Assembly (NCBI GenBank): GCA_949126835.1
Contig: OX421495.1
Span: 5,410,011-5,474,010 of the forward strand
Origin: Anisus vortex
Lineage: Eukaryota > Mollusca > Gastropoda > Planorbidae
Direction of reading: 5' to 3'
Length of the DNA: 64,000 nucleotides
Shown: positions 33,976 to 43,789 of the stretch, one piece after another
Numbering within the stretch: position 1 is the stretch's first letter
Layout: the number at the start of each line of letters is the position of its first letter
Made by a program: the position numbers and the translations under genes
The notes under the pieces: model-generated
Told to the model about the DNA's origin: nothing
The model's database searches: none
Seen by the model: the letters and a program-made list of their open reading frames with translations, nothing else

Positions 33976-34383
33976 CGTGGAGTGGGGCGGTTTAGCTTAA
34001 CCATTTCTTTGGCTGAAATTCAAAATAATGAAATTAATGTTTTGAAAAAGATGTAGATATATTATATAAATATATATATAGGCCAAAATATAAATATATA
34101 CTGTTACATTATTGTAACTCCTAACGATTTAAAAGTGACTTAAGTGTTTCTCAGTAAACGAAGAGATTTTAAAATAGATTCTGCTCCCTCTCTCTATCTC
34201 TCTCATACTCCCTGTGTTACAAAAAGGGGAGAGAAATTACTCATGCACTAATACAACTACATCAAACACGTTGCTATCTTTAACTTCCTTCCCCAGCACT
34301 CTCCCTCTCCTCCACCCACGCGCCCTTAATTTTCCTACGCAGTAATGTGAGAAAAGAGAGAGAGACAGTAACCTTATCTAAAG

Positions 34384-34597
34384 CAGGGGTGCAATAATTT
34401 TCGTCACTGGGCCGCCATATAAGGAGTTCGATACAACGCGATGGGACATTCACATGTGGAAAATGTATATACTTTTTTTAGTACAATGCATGCAGTTAAA
34501 AGAATCTATGTTGGGGGGGGGGGGGGGAGGAACTAAAAGGCTTGACGGGTAGTGTAGTGGCCACACGAGCTGCCTGTTGACAGTTGCACACCCCCTT
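34384..34597. mobile_element. hAT-type MITE (second subfamily)
   Basis: Left terminus CAGGGGTGCAATAATTTTCG and right end CAGTTGCACACCCCCTT form short inverted repeats. The flanking octamers ATCTAAAG and ATCTAAAT match at 7 of 8 bases, the 8-bp duplication typical of hAT elements. A G16-type run lies inside. Confidence 0.75.
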
Positions 34598-34799
34598 ATC
34601 TAAATACGTCTCTACTGGGCAAAAATTAAATATAAGGGATTAATAAATTATTTCCTACTTTTCGATACTGGCTACGGGCGACGATACCAAAGTTCCCTGC
34701 CCTCTCGATTATTTCCCTAATCATTGTGACTCTCAGTTCTGCGGTGTGCGGTATCGATACGATGAATTTTAGACCGCCCTAAAGGCTAGTCGATTACTC

Positions 34800-34892
34800 T
34801 GCTGCAATTTAGGTTTTAGTTTTCCGCGTGCCATATTAAATTGATCTGCGTGCCAGGTCTGGCAGGCGTGCCGCATGTTGCCGATCCCTAAG
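34800..34892 (-). mobile_element. hAT-type MITE fragment
   Basis: GCGTGCCAGGTCTGGCAGGC, GTGCCGCATGTTGCCGATCC is the left part of the main MITE family in reverse orientation. The other terminus is missing. Confidence 0.6.
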
Positions 34893-35394
34893 CTAGACCA
34901 CCACTCCGTTTCATAAAATCATATTTTTAAAAATAGTTTCATTATGACTCTGGGTTCTAAGACTTTGGCCTACCAGTAGCATTTCAACAGAGTGTGAACA
35001 GTAAAACTACTCTACTTCTTTCTATTGACCTATGAGTGGCAATCCAAATGTTGGGCCATCTAATAATTTCCTTGAAAATTCAAAGCCTCAACTAACTGTG
35101 CTATTTACAAACTATGTGTCTATCTATAAGGATTCGTTTTATGTTGTTGTTTTCATTTTACGTGTGTTTAGGCTGTCATTGAATGCGCTTCCCTTGACAC
35201 GTTTACAGCACTTTCGCCAGTGCGAATGAATGAGTTCAAAGTGTCCCCCGCATAGAATCGGAAATCCGACACGAAGTCGGGTGAATAGCAGGTAGATACA
35301 GTTGCAGGCGAACCAGTTCCGTGCTGATAGACACACGGATAGACGAGCTAGTCGCCATAACCCATACAGTCCATATTTATCTCTTCATGTATCT

Positions 35395-35610
35395 GCCTTT
35401 CTGACAATCAGCATATCTATCAATCAATCAATCAATCAATCCGCAGTCTACTCCCCTTTCTCTCCCCCTCTCTCTATCTCTCTCCCTGCTACTCCCTCTT
35501 TCTCTCCCTCGCTTCTCTCCCTTTATCTCTCATTCTCTCTATATCGTTTTTTTCGCCATCTTCTTCTCTCTTGCTCTCTTTCTCTCCCTTTCTATCTCTC
35601 TCCCTTTCTC
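35395..35610. repeat. (CAAT)n and pyrimidine-rich (CTCTCC)n tract
   Basis: CAATCAATCAATCAAT at about 35420 precedes about 150 bases of TCTC-rich sequence. Low complexity. Confidence 0.85.
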
Positions 35611-35630
35611 CCAAATTGATTAGGTTAGAC

Positions 35631-35992
35631 CAGGGGTCGGCAACCTTTTTTTATCTTGTATGATAAATGGTATGATAGTGTGCGCCAATATCTATTGTGT
35701 TTGAGTACAAATGGTTCGTTAATAGTGTCTTAATTACCGGTATGCTTACAAAACGGAATTTATGTAATCAAGTCAAATTTCCATTTATTTGGATCAATAA
35801 AGCAATCTTATCTTATCTTATCTTATAATTCTAATTCATTGGGCGTGTCAAAGCCTAAAAGTTATCCTGCTTCAGCATTCACTTTCTTGTAGAAGAGACT
35901 TGAAATTGCCTTTTTGGGGAGTTCCCTGCGTGTCATTTGAGATTGCTCTGCGTGCCAGGTCTGGAACGCGTGCCATAGGTTTCCGACACCTT
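35631..35992 (-). mobile_element. hAT-type MITE with perfect 8-bp target duplication
   Basis: Begins CAGGGGTCGGCAACC and ends GGTTTCCGACACCTT, flanked on both sides by GGTTAGAC (35623-35630 and 35993-36000). The body carries the family words in reverse (TTCTAATTCATTGGGCGTG, GCGTGCCAGGTCTGGAACGC). It is interrupted by a ~130-bp insertion at about 35694-35827. Confidence 0.92.
35694..35827 (+). mobile_element. Retroelement 3' tail inserted in a hAT MITE
   Basis: The stretch absent from other MITE copies ends GGATCAATAAAGCAATC followed by four TTATC/TTATCTTA repeats, the look of a LINE or SINE 3' tail. Its left edge cannot be placed exactly. Confidence 0.5.
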
Positions 35993-36005
35993 GGTTAGAC
36001 CACTG

Positions 36006-36086
36006 TTAAACCTTACAGTCCCGGGCGCGTATATAGTGGAACTGAAGGCAGCATAGATAGAAGTAGGTCGGTACGGGAAGGGTTAA
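36006..36086 (-). mobile_element. 81-bp TTAA element (piggyBac-like MITE), copy 1
   Basis: TTAA at both ends encloses 73 bp. Relative to the other two copies it is in reverse orientation: ACAGTCCCGGGCGCGTATAT, GAACTGAAGGCAGCATAGAT, AGTAGGTCGGTACGGGAAGG. Duplicated TTAA with CCCTT-like ends is the hallmark of the piggyBac superfamily. This copy has one changed terminal base (ACCTT). Confidence 0.8.
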
Positions 36087-36225
36087 GATTGTATAAGATT
36101 GTGGTTGGTCTACACAGCCATTCTCGGCGGTGCAGCTGGACACCTCAACCATGAAGCTACACCATCATCTCTCGAGACGGACGGATGCCGACGACGTCGA
36201 CGAAGATTGTATATATAGGTTTTTT
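36087..36225 (+). mobile_element. Possible LINE ORF C-terminal fragment
   Basis: The + frame reads VVGLHSHSRRC, resembling the C-terminal Cys/His motif with IGLHSH-RRC seen in many invertebrate non-LTR ORF2 proteins, then continues through ATGCCGACGACGTCGACGAA. The fragment is short and has a stop within it. Confidence 0.4.
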
Positions 36226-37179
36226 GTTATTAATCTCAAATAACATTCATTATGGAACTACAAAGGGCAAGCTTTAGAAATGTATAAACAACGACTTGTG
36301 CCTTTTTATCTCTACAAAAAAACATACAGGCTTTCTAATACGACAAATAGGTCCCCGGGTTGTTCTAAGGGCGGCCCAGGGGTCACAATTTGGCCCCGAT
36401 AAGCCTTTTACTGTGACCCCTAGAGAGTTTCTGAAGGCAGTTGTTGATTTTTAATTCCTTGTAATACGAATGACAAAATATATTTCAGAATGGGCGGCCC
36501 ATGTTCAATTAGTGAAATCCTTAAACTGCCCTATGACTAAGAATGTGGCACACCCCTTGTCACATAGGCCTTAATTACGCTAAAAAGTATTTGTATAGTG
36601 TTGCTTCAGGGCCACGCATAGATCTACATATCCATTTTGTTCTGTTAATTTGCAGGCAATGGGAGAATAGTTAGACCGTATGACCCCACCTTGACCCCGA
36701 AGGTTACATTGTTTTAAAATGTGTTTCAATGCAATCGATTGCTGCTAACCAAAGAGGAGCAATAGACATTTGAGGGAGGGGAGGGGGAGAGAAAAGGGCG
36801 TTATAAAATTGCCCTGGCACACATTTTCACTTAAGCTGCGACCTCGTGTTTTCATAAGAAGGCCCTTTTCTCGAAAACTATAGTAAAATACACACTCATT
36901 GAAGAAAGATTTGTTGCAGGTTAAGTTTGGAGATACCAACCTTCATTGATTATGTCTTGGACAAATGATAAACAACCCCCACTAACAGGTGTGTAAGGGC
37001 CTCTGTGGGACGCATTTTCAATGTAGTTGAATTGCTTCCTTTTGTGGTTAAAGGAACAGTTTTTTTTGTTTTTCGGAAAATCTCAGATTTTCTTTTCTTT
37101 TACTTTCAATTATTTTCGATTCCAGTAACTTTTTTTTTAAACGGTTTTCGGATTTTAGCTTTACATGCTTTCCTTGTTT

Positions 37180-37335
37180 GAAAAAAGAATAACAACAGCA
37201 CAAGCAACAACAAAAACTACAACAGCCAACCAACAACCAACCAACAACCAAATAACAACCAAATAACAACATAATAACAACATAATAACAACAACACAAT
37301 AACAACCAAATAACAACCAAATAACAACAAATAGA
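37180..37335. repeat. (AACAACCAAAT)n-type A/C repeat
   Basis: Imperfect tandem AACAAC, CCAACCAAC and CAAATAACAAC units. The hydrophobic minus-strand frame is an artefact. Confidence 0.85.
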
Positions 37336-37399
37336 TAAAAATAGCCTCTAAAGTTCCGGTTCGTCTTTGACTAAGGGTCGTTTGGACTGCCACTGTCCC

Positions 37400-38210
37400 C
37401 GTGTTTGTCTTGCCAGGAGAAGTATCACTAACAAGTGGTCAGCAAATACTGCCAACGTGAGAGAGGTCAAGCTACCAGGGTGTCACCTAAGGTCGCGGGC
37501 TTTGCCAGGGTGTTGACGTCTGACAAAGACGCCCCGGAGGTGGGGGGAGGGAGGTGGAGGCGGTCATCGTATTACGGCCACGAGTGCACAAATCGCCTCA
37601 CCTATTACCCCGTTCCGACCTCCCCCGCCACACACCGCCGCAACCACCGCATACTGAAATCTGACTAATCCCGCAGTAATGATGACGCGGGGGTACCAAC
37701 CAGGGTCATCCTCCCTCATCATAACGACGGCGCGGACACCGGGCGGCTCCCTAGGTCCGAGGTGTTGCCGTGACGGCTGACGGTAGCCGCATCAATGACC
37801 GCACGTGCCCACCGCGCGCTTTTGCAACCAGCGTCTCCCCTCTCGATGCACGTGGGCGAGCTCCTAGAATGTCATTAAGCAGAAAAAGGGGTGAAGGGGT
37901 GGAGGAAGGCGCATGAGGAGTTGGGGAGGGAGGGGCGGTGATTGGTCAGCACGCGGCGCGGATGGTCACGTGCCTTCTGATTCTTAGCCGCTCTTTAAGT
38001 TGCCGAGAAATAATTGTGGAAAGTGCCCCCTCTGTTTGACGGCCCTGAGCCCGTGAAATGAAAGGAAGCGTCGTGTTTCAGCCCCGTGGGGGGCTCCCCT
38101 CCCTCCTCCTCCTTCTCGGTCCTCCCCCCCCCCCTGGTCAGCCTGGGCTGCCTTCAACGATGGGATAATTAGTGTGGTCAATTACCCCGCGGACTATTTG
38201 TATTGAAAGG
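37400..38210. promoter_or_regulatory. GC-rich island with three CACGTG E-boxes and an inverted CCAAT box
   Basis: This ~800-bp block is clearly richer in G, C and CpG than its surroundings. CACGTG occurs at 37802, 37849 and 37967. GGGCGGTGATTGGTCAG near 37933-37949 combines a GC box with an inverted CCAAT box, and TAATTAG and TCAATTACC lie near 38166-38185. A promoter, enhancer or exon would fit; the ORFs in it (78 codons on +, 65 on -) have no recognisable domain. Confidence 0.4.
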
Positions 38211-38429
38211 CACGCGGTTCAAGTCTTTGGTCCAGCGGACATCATCTTCTGGAACACGGCTTATCGATTCTATTGGAGGATGCTGTTGTATTAGGGCCAC
38301 TGTCCAGTCGCTGGTCTGCTAATACTTGATGGGAATAATCTCTGATAGGGTCGATGGCACGAGTTGTTGATTCCATACTGTACGACTCTTTGATAAAGAG
38401 ATTGTCCAGTGCCCAGCACTAAAACATGA

Positions 38430-38700
38430 ACATTTGAATGTCCAGCAATGATGCAGGGCCACTAAATGTCCACTTATTAAAAACTAACACGAGATGTGCA
38501 TTTGTGCGCTACACTACAAAATGTCCATTTATTAGTATCACGAGTTGTCCATTTATTGAGATGTCCAATACAAACTCTTTCTCTAAATATCCATTTCACA
38601 TGTCTCTCTACATAACACTATCATACAATTGTATTTAGCAACACTATAATAGCAATAGTTGTAATGTCCATTTCTTAGCATTATGCTTGAGATGTCCAAG
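38430..38700. repeat. Degenerate repeats of ATGTCCATTTATT
   Basis: At least eight copies of (A/T)TGTCCA with TTTATTA or TTTCTTA follow-ups, often preceded by CACGAG. Spacing is irregular at 20-60 bases. Confidence 0.6.
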
Positions 38701-38716
38701 AAAAGAGTATTTAACT

Positions 38717-39027
38717 CCAAAGACTATAACAAGATGGACCGCTTGCTTTAATATTTTCTGCTATTTGATGACTCGAATGACTTCTTTTCGTAATTCCCGA
38801 TTCCATTTTGTACTGTACACTTCCGTTTTATTTAATCCCTATGATTTTCTCAATGAAATATTAAAATTAAAATCGAAAGTTGTATACAGCGGAAACGTGT
38901 AATGCAAACGTAGGATCGTAGATGTCATTTAAGAGATTTAAGACTGCGTTATTGGTTGCGCACGGAAAAACAATAACATATAATCTCTAAAAATAGAGCA
39001 AGCGGTCCATCTTGTTATAGTCTTTGG
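38717..39027. mobile_element. 311-bp MITE with perfect 31-bp inverted ends, copy 1
   Basis: Starts CCAAAGACTATAACAAGATG plus GACCGCTTGCT and ends with its exact reverse complement. Three diverged copies (48045, 53195, 55917) share the interior (TTCGATTTTAATTTTAAT, GCGCAACCAATAA, GGAATCGGGAATT-type words). No ORF. Its target duplication is unclear, so the superfamily is open. Confidence 0.9.
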
Positions 39028-39139
39028 TAAAAAAAAATTTGTTTGTTGGTATTTCCTTATATAATTAGATAATATTATATATTCCTTATAATATTTATAG
39101 ACAGTGTATGCCGTAACGTGTAATTTTGAATAAGAATTT

Positions 39140-39255
39140 AATAATAATTATAATTCTATTTGTATAGCGCTGCCAACAAACATAATGTCAGGTCTGAGAG
39201 CATTTAACGTTGAGCAAAAAACAACCAAGAACAAGGTTATAATTCTCTATGGCTG
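39140..39255 (-). mobile_element. LINE family A 3' tail
   Basis: AATAATTATAATTCTATTTG, TATAGCGCTGCCAACAAACA, TAATGTCAGGTCTGAGAGCA match the copies at 2565 and 50560. 5'-truncated. Confidence 0.65.
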
Positions 39256-39260
39256 TAAGT

Positions 39261-39549
39261 AAGTAAAAAAGTAAAGTATCCCGTCAGAGCAAATTGGTCC
39301 TTAGGGCCGGTGAAGCAGCGTTCACCAGTTTCCGTGGCCACGGCATAGGCCTACTAGGTGATTGTGTGGCCAGCACTATGCACAGCCGCCTTTACTTAAC
39401 CCCAACTAAGGTCAGGTACCCATCAGAGCTGGGTAGACTCAGGGACACCCTCAGATCCTGGGAAAAAATCCTAGCCTGCACCAGGATTCGATCGAACCCA
39501 GGACCCTTGGATCGCCAGTCGAACGCGCTGCCGCTCGGCTACCGTGCCC
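39261..39549 (-). mobile_element. Full-length SINE with a TAGGCCTA insertion
   Basis: Runs from the inverted 3' end (GTAAAGTATCCCGTCAGAGC) through AGCGTTCACCAGTTTCCGTG, CCGCCTTTACTT, AAGGTCAGGTACCCATCAGA, the B box with a 4-bp ATCG duplication (GATTCGATCGAACC) to CGCGCTGCCGCTCGGCTACC. The word GGCATACTAGG of other copies is GGCATA-GGCCTA-CTAGG here (39346-39353). Confidence 0.92.
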
Positions 39550-39909
39550 CCCCCCCCCCCCCCCCACAAAAAAAAGGAGATAATTTATTAATAATGTATT
39601 AATAATTTATTATTAATTATTATTTATACATTCTTCTTCTTCGTTTGTACCAACGACCTTCGATATTACAAAATCTAACGCACTGTCTCTAGTCCACCGG
39701 TCCCCGTTTATTCCCGTTAGTATGTGATGATGGATATTTAATTTTTTTCATCTTCAATTATTGTTAATATTGTAAAAAAAACATTGTCCGAGCTGCAGTA
39801 CACATGGTAAGCGCCACGGGGAATCCTAGCCGAAATTTTACACAACTCGTTGAAGACAACAACACCGCAGTTCTACAGCCATGTCACGTGTCCATCTATC
39901 TGTCTAATA

Positions 39910-40140
39910 TCCCTTCATGCGAGAATAAATGCATATAGGCCTACGTACTCTTTCTTCTCGAGAGGCATTCGAATTCGGGCATGAAAATGTGTTGCCTGAA
40001 CAAAACCAGCAAAAACCAGTAATATAACATCATTTAAAACACTAATAGAATTGCAGGGCTAGACTCAAACCACGGATGAGCGTAGGACGCAAAAATCTTC
40101 TTTATAGAAGGAGCGTCTGTAATGTATAAGATAAGATATC
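39910..40140 (+). mobile_element. LINE family B 3' end with a TAGGCCTA insertion
   Basis: TTCATGCGAGAATAAATGCA through GGCATGAAAATGTGTTGCCT and CATCATTTAAAACACTAAT to GAGCGTCTGTAATGTATAAG. Relatives read GCATATAAGTACTC or GCATACACGTACTC; this copy reads GCATATA-GGCCTA-CGTACTC (39936-39943). Confidence 0.75.
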
Positions 40141-40195
40141 GCGCTCAAAACAAAGACCTTTTCAGATCTTTCTCGGGCCAAAAAGTCTAGTGACG

Positions 40196-40483
40196 CATAG
40201 TTCGTCAATTTCTTTTGACGGGAGTGGATTGTGTGGTCAGCACAACGCCCGGTCGCTTTTTAAGATAAAAGTAAAGTCTGGCCAACTTGATCCATAGTGC
40301 TGGTGAAGCAGCGTCCACCGGCTTCCGTGGCCCAGGTATACTAGATGATTGTGTGGCCATCACAATGGCCATCTGCCTTAACAAAAGTCAGAGTTGGGTA
40401 GACTCGGGAAGATTAAATCATAGCCTTCATTAGGATTCGAACCCATGACCTTTGGTACGCCACCCGAACGCGACGCCACCGAC
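40196..40483 (-). mobile_element. SINE copy plus adjoining SINE 3' fragment
   Basis: A complete but diverged minus-strand SINE occupies about 40265-40483 (TGGTGAAGCAGCGTCCACCG, TGATTGTGTGGCCATCAC, AGCCTTCATTAGGATTCG). Before it, 40196-40264 repeats the 3' part (GATTGTGTGGTCAGCACAA), so one SINE inserted into or beside another. Confidence 0.75.
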
Positions 40484-40839
40484 TTTTATCTTTCTAAATT
40501 TAATATGTTAGGTAGACGACATTGTTGGTAAAGGAAGGGGGGGGGGGTTAAAGTTTAATGTTTTTTTTAAACAGATTTTTTGCAATTTTTTTAAGATGCC
40601 AAAGTGTAATATTTCACAGTAACTGTTCACAAATGAGGGAGACTGAACCCGACAGATTTTTTGTCTGGAAATTAATGATGATATGAAAATGTTATTTTTA
40701 CTCTTAACGTGCCATGACACCTTCACCGTATAGTCACCCCCAGATAGCTTCAACAGACGCCCAACACTGTGTCTTCAATAAAGTATTTGTCTTTTCTCTG
40801 TCTAATTAGTTCTAGCCCCACCCCCCTACACACTCATAC

Positions 40840-41365
40840 ACCCTTCTATCTGACGGACCGTACGGCCATATAATGTACACCTCCCGTGACAAAGTGGCCT
40901 CGCGATTTTACCGCACGTGCCGGAGCCCGCCAGCTCCGTGACAGCTTACAGTCCTGGCAACGTATCTTGGCTGTGGACAACCCCACTACCCCCCCCCCCC
41001 CCCGTCCCTTCCCTCCAGAAAGAAGATGAAAAAAATAACATGAGCGATGCAAAATATGATGATGGCGAAGGGAGAGGGAGAAAGAAAAAAATGATATTGA
41101 GGGAGAAATCAGACTAACAGATCAGTGTCGGGGCCACGTGACCAAGTGTAACGAAACCTGTCCGTGAATATAACAAAAAAATTTGGGGCCACGTGACCGG
41201 AAATTCAAAGGAAACGTCAATGGGCGAATGCGGAAATTTCTCATCTTTTCTTCGAGCATGCGCACTTAGAAAAACATAAAAAGTAAAAAAAAAAAAATGG
41301 GGCGGTGCGAGGTTATTCTTTTGTTTCACAGATTATAAACGAGCGCTTGATGGCGGCTTGTGGGC
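40840..41365 (+). promoter_or_regulatory. TATA-less promoter candidate with E-boxes, NRF1-like and YY1-like motifs
   Basis: CACGTG occurs at 40914, 41135 and 41190; the last two lie in the repeated word GGGGCCACGTGACC. GCATGCGCA (41256-41264) resembles the NRF1 site, and TTGATGGCGGCTTG (41348-41361) resembles the YY1 motif that in many housekeeping genes spans the start codon. An ORF of 32 codons starts at that ATG (41350), beginning MAACGQKWF. No downstream coding exon can be shown with confidence. Confidence 0.35.
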
Positions 41366-41787
41366 AGAAGTGGTTTCTTTTCACTGACCATTTTTGTTTC
41401 TCCCGCCCTTTTTCACCCCTTGTCCTTCCAACTCGTCTTTTCCTTTAAGAGTTGTCTGGCTTGAATTGTGGTACTTGATGTATATTGTAGCCCGCCATTT
41501 AATTAATGTTGTAGTGTTTTTTTTTTTTTTTTTAAGTATCGTCTGCTGATGTTGTTGTTTTTTTCCTTCTCTTTTCTGCTTCTTCCATTTCTATTACACG
41601 CCCGGTGGGCAGGTCATGGGCCATGTTTCTTCAGAATCAAAGAACCGCTGGCCACGAGGGTGCTAAGAAAGGGGAGGGTGGGGACTGGTCAAGAAACTAC
41701 TAGTACCATGAGTGGACTTAGTGAGTACCACTGTCCATGTTGTTTTGTGTTCTTGCCTTGACCAACAGCTGGAGGCAGAAGTAAAAT

Positions 41788-41900
41788 ACAAGTGGAATCT
41801 TCAATGCTAATGGAATAAGCTTCTTTTTTTTTTTTTTTTTTCTTTCAGAACTGAGAAATGGCATTGGACTTTATAATATAGAGTATGTTCTCTATGTAAG
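41788..41900 (+). repeat. ~110-bp dispersed module, copy 2
   Basis: GTGGAATCTTCAATGCTAAT, T20-type tract, GAAATGGCATTGGACTTTAT, GTTCTCTATGTAA. It matches 33045-33168 and abuts a SINE. Confidence 0.65.
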
Positions 41901-42158
41901 TTGCACGGTGCCGAGTGGCAGCGCGTTCGGTTGGCGCGTCGAAGGTCCTGGGTTCGAATCCTGATGAAGGCTACTAGGATTCGCTCCCGGGACGGATATG
42001 GTGTTCCTGAGTCTATCGAGTTCTGATAGGCGCCTGACTTCAGTTGGGGGTAAAGTAAAGGGCTTTGTGCTGGCCACACATTCCCCTAGTATGTGTTTCC
42101 CATCTTGTGAACGCTGCTGCACCGGCCCTATGACCAATTCGGTCCGACGGGTACTTTA
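41901..42158 (+). mobile_element. tRNA-derived SINE, full length
   Basis: Head GCACGGTGCCGAGTGGCAGC, intact B box GGGTTCGAATCCTG, body CTGACTTCAGTTGGGGGTAA, and end AATTCGGTCCGACGGGTACT. Slightly shortened around the GGCGGCTGGGC block. Confidence 0.88.
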
Positions 42159-42540
42159 ATGTATGTAGTATGATAAAGTATGTGTCTAGTATGTATGTAT
42201 GACTAACTGTATGTGTCAGTTTTATGTACGTATGTAGGTATTTTTATGCATACTTGTGTTTGCAATGCGATTTACGGTACCTTTAATGATACTGATAAGA
42301 AGTCAACGGAGCACACAGTGACCTTACCTATCCTGTTGGTGTACCAAAGGTGTCACTCTTCCACCCCTCCTCCCCAGCACCCCTTCCCTACTCTGGTCTG
42401 ATATATGTATACCAGTATGTATCTCTCACACTCTCTCTCTCTCTCTCACTCTCTCTCTGTATGGTCTACCGATAGCATTAAATACTCTGAATTCCAATTG
42501 ACTGATAGTCTAAGAAAAGGGTCATTTGCATACTCTAAGG

Positions 42541-42749
42541 CAGGATAGGCAACCTTTTGATAACTGCGTGCCGAAATAGGATTTCTAATTCATTCAGTGT
42601 GCCAACAGCGTAAAAGTCATCCTGCTCTGGCACTCAATTTCTCGTAGAAGAGGCTTGAATTGCCTTTTTGTGGGTCTACCCCGTGGCATTGAAAATCGCT
42701 CTGCTTTCCAAGTTTGGCACGCGTGCCGTCCGTTGGTTGCTGATCCCTG
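42541..42749 (-). mobile_element. hAT-type MITE
   Basis: Left end CAGGATAGGCAACCTTTTGA and right end GGTTGCTGATCCCTG are imperfect inverted repeats. Interior words TTCTAATTCATTCAGTGTGC and GCACTCAATTTCTCGTAGAA match the family in reverse. Flanks CTCTAAGG and TTCCAAGA agree at only 5 of 8 bases. Confidence 0.75.
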
Positions 42750-43472
42750 TTCCAAGACTTAGAACGGTTTGTTTGGAAACAACATATCGTCATGGATGAT
42801 GGTGCAAAGCAAATAACTTTAACGTATAACACACCATTTCATTATTATTCGCCTACAACAAAAAAAAATATATAAAAAATGACCTAGATATATTATGCAG
42901 ATCTATATAACAATCAAACACTGGTTCTATGTTCTATGTCCCAGAAAATTGCCAACTGTTAAGATTAACAAAGAAAATGAAAGTAAAAAAAAAAGATCCG
43001 GGAAAATCCGCAACTCACACGTTAAAACTTCAAAGTAGGCTTATACTTATAAGCTATTAAGGCGTATTTATAAAATATTTATAAAAGAGATCTGTAGCCG
43101 TGTGTGCCAAAAAAACTTCGTAATAAAAAAAGAAAATCCAATAAGACACTTGGCTGTATTCAAAAGAAATGTTACGAATGTAACAAGAAGATTGAAACTA
43201 AAAGCCTACCTATGTCACGCAGGGACGTATTTAGGATTGTGGGGGGCCCTGTTCCTAAATTTATGTCGGGGCCCCTCGTGGCTTCTCCCCTGCCTTCCAA
43301 ATATCTCAGAAAAGTGCAGTTCATGTTACGTTCTTTAAAATAATAAATAAATTGTATGTTGTAGCTTAGCTTCGTTGGACTTGTACGCTAAAAAAAAAAA
43401 AAAATTGTAGAGGAATTAATGAATTTTATTTGACATTTTCAACGAAAGAATGGGCATGTCACAAAAAATATT

Positions 43473-43563
43473 TTTGGGAAGTGTGGGGGCCTCTTTTGTG
43501 TGGGGGCCCCTTTTGTGTGGGGGCCCCTTTTGTGTGGGGGGCCTTTTTGTGTGGGGCCCCTGT
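43473..43563. repeat. Short G-rich tandem repeat (TTTTGTGTGGGGGCCCC)
   Basis: Five copies of a 17-19-bp unit in a stretch whose flanks (GACGTATTTAGGATTGTGGG near 43224) look like part of another dispersed element. Confidence 0.8.
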
Positions 43564-43789
43564 TCCAGTAGAACATGCCTGAATACTCCACTGCCTTTGT
43601 GTAAATTTATATTAGATAATCTTGTATTTTTTTTAAAGTATAAATTAATTACTTAAATATCTTCTCCTTAGAAATGTTCAGCTCCTTAATACAGCGTTGC
43701 CAACTCACCTTCATACCAAATCTCTAAAACTACACAAAGTAGCTTATTACATCCCCAGATTCCGCTAAAGATAATATTTAAAGTTCCCA

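Noticed and set aside
33615..34004. 129-codon Leu/Ser/Pro-rich ORF
   Set aside because: Reverse translation of a GA-rich microsatellite.
43217..43580. A hAT element with CAGGGACGTATTTAGG end
   Set aside because: The left end looks terminal, but I could not find a matching inverted right end or an 8-bp duplication.
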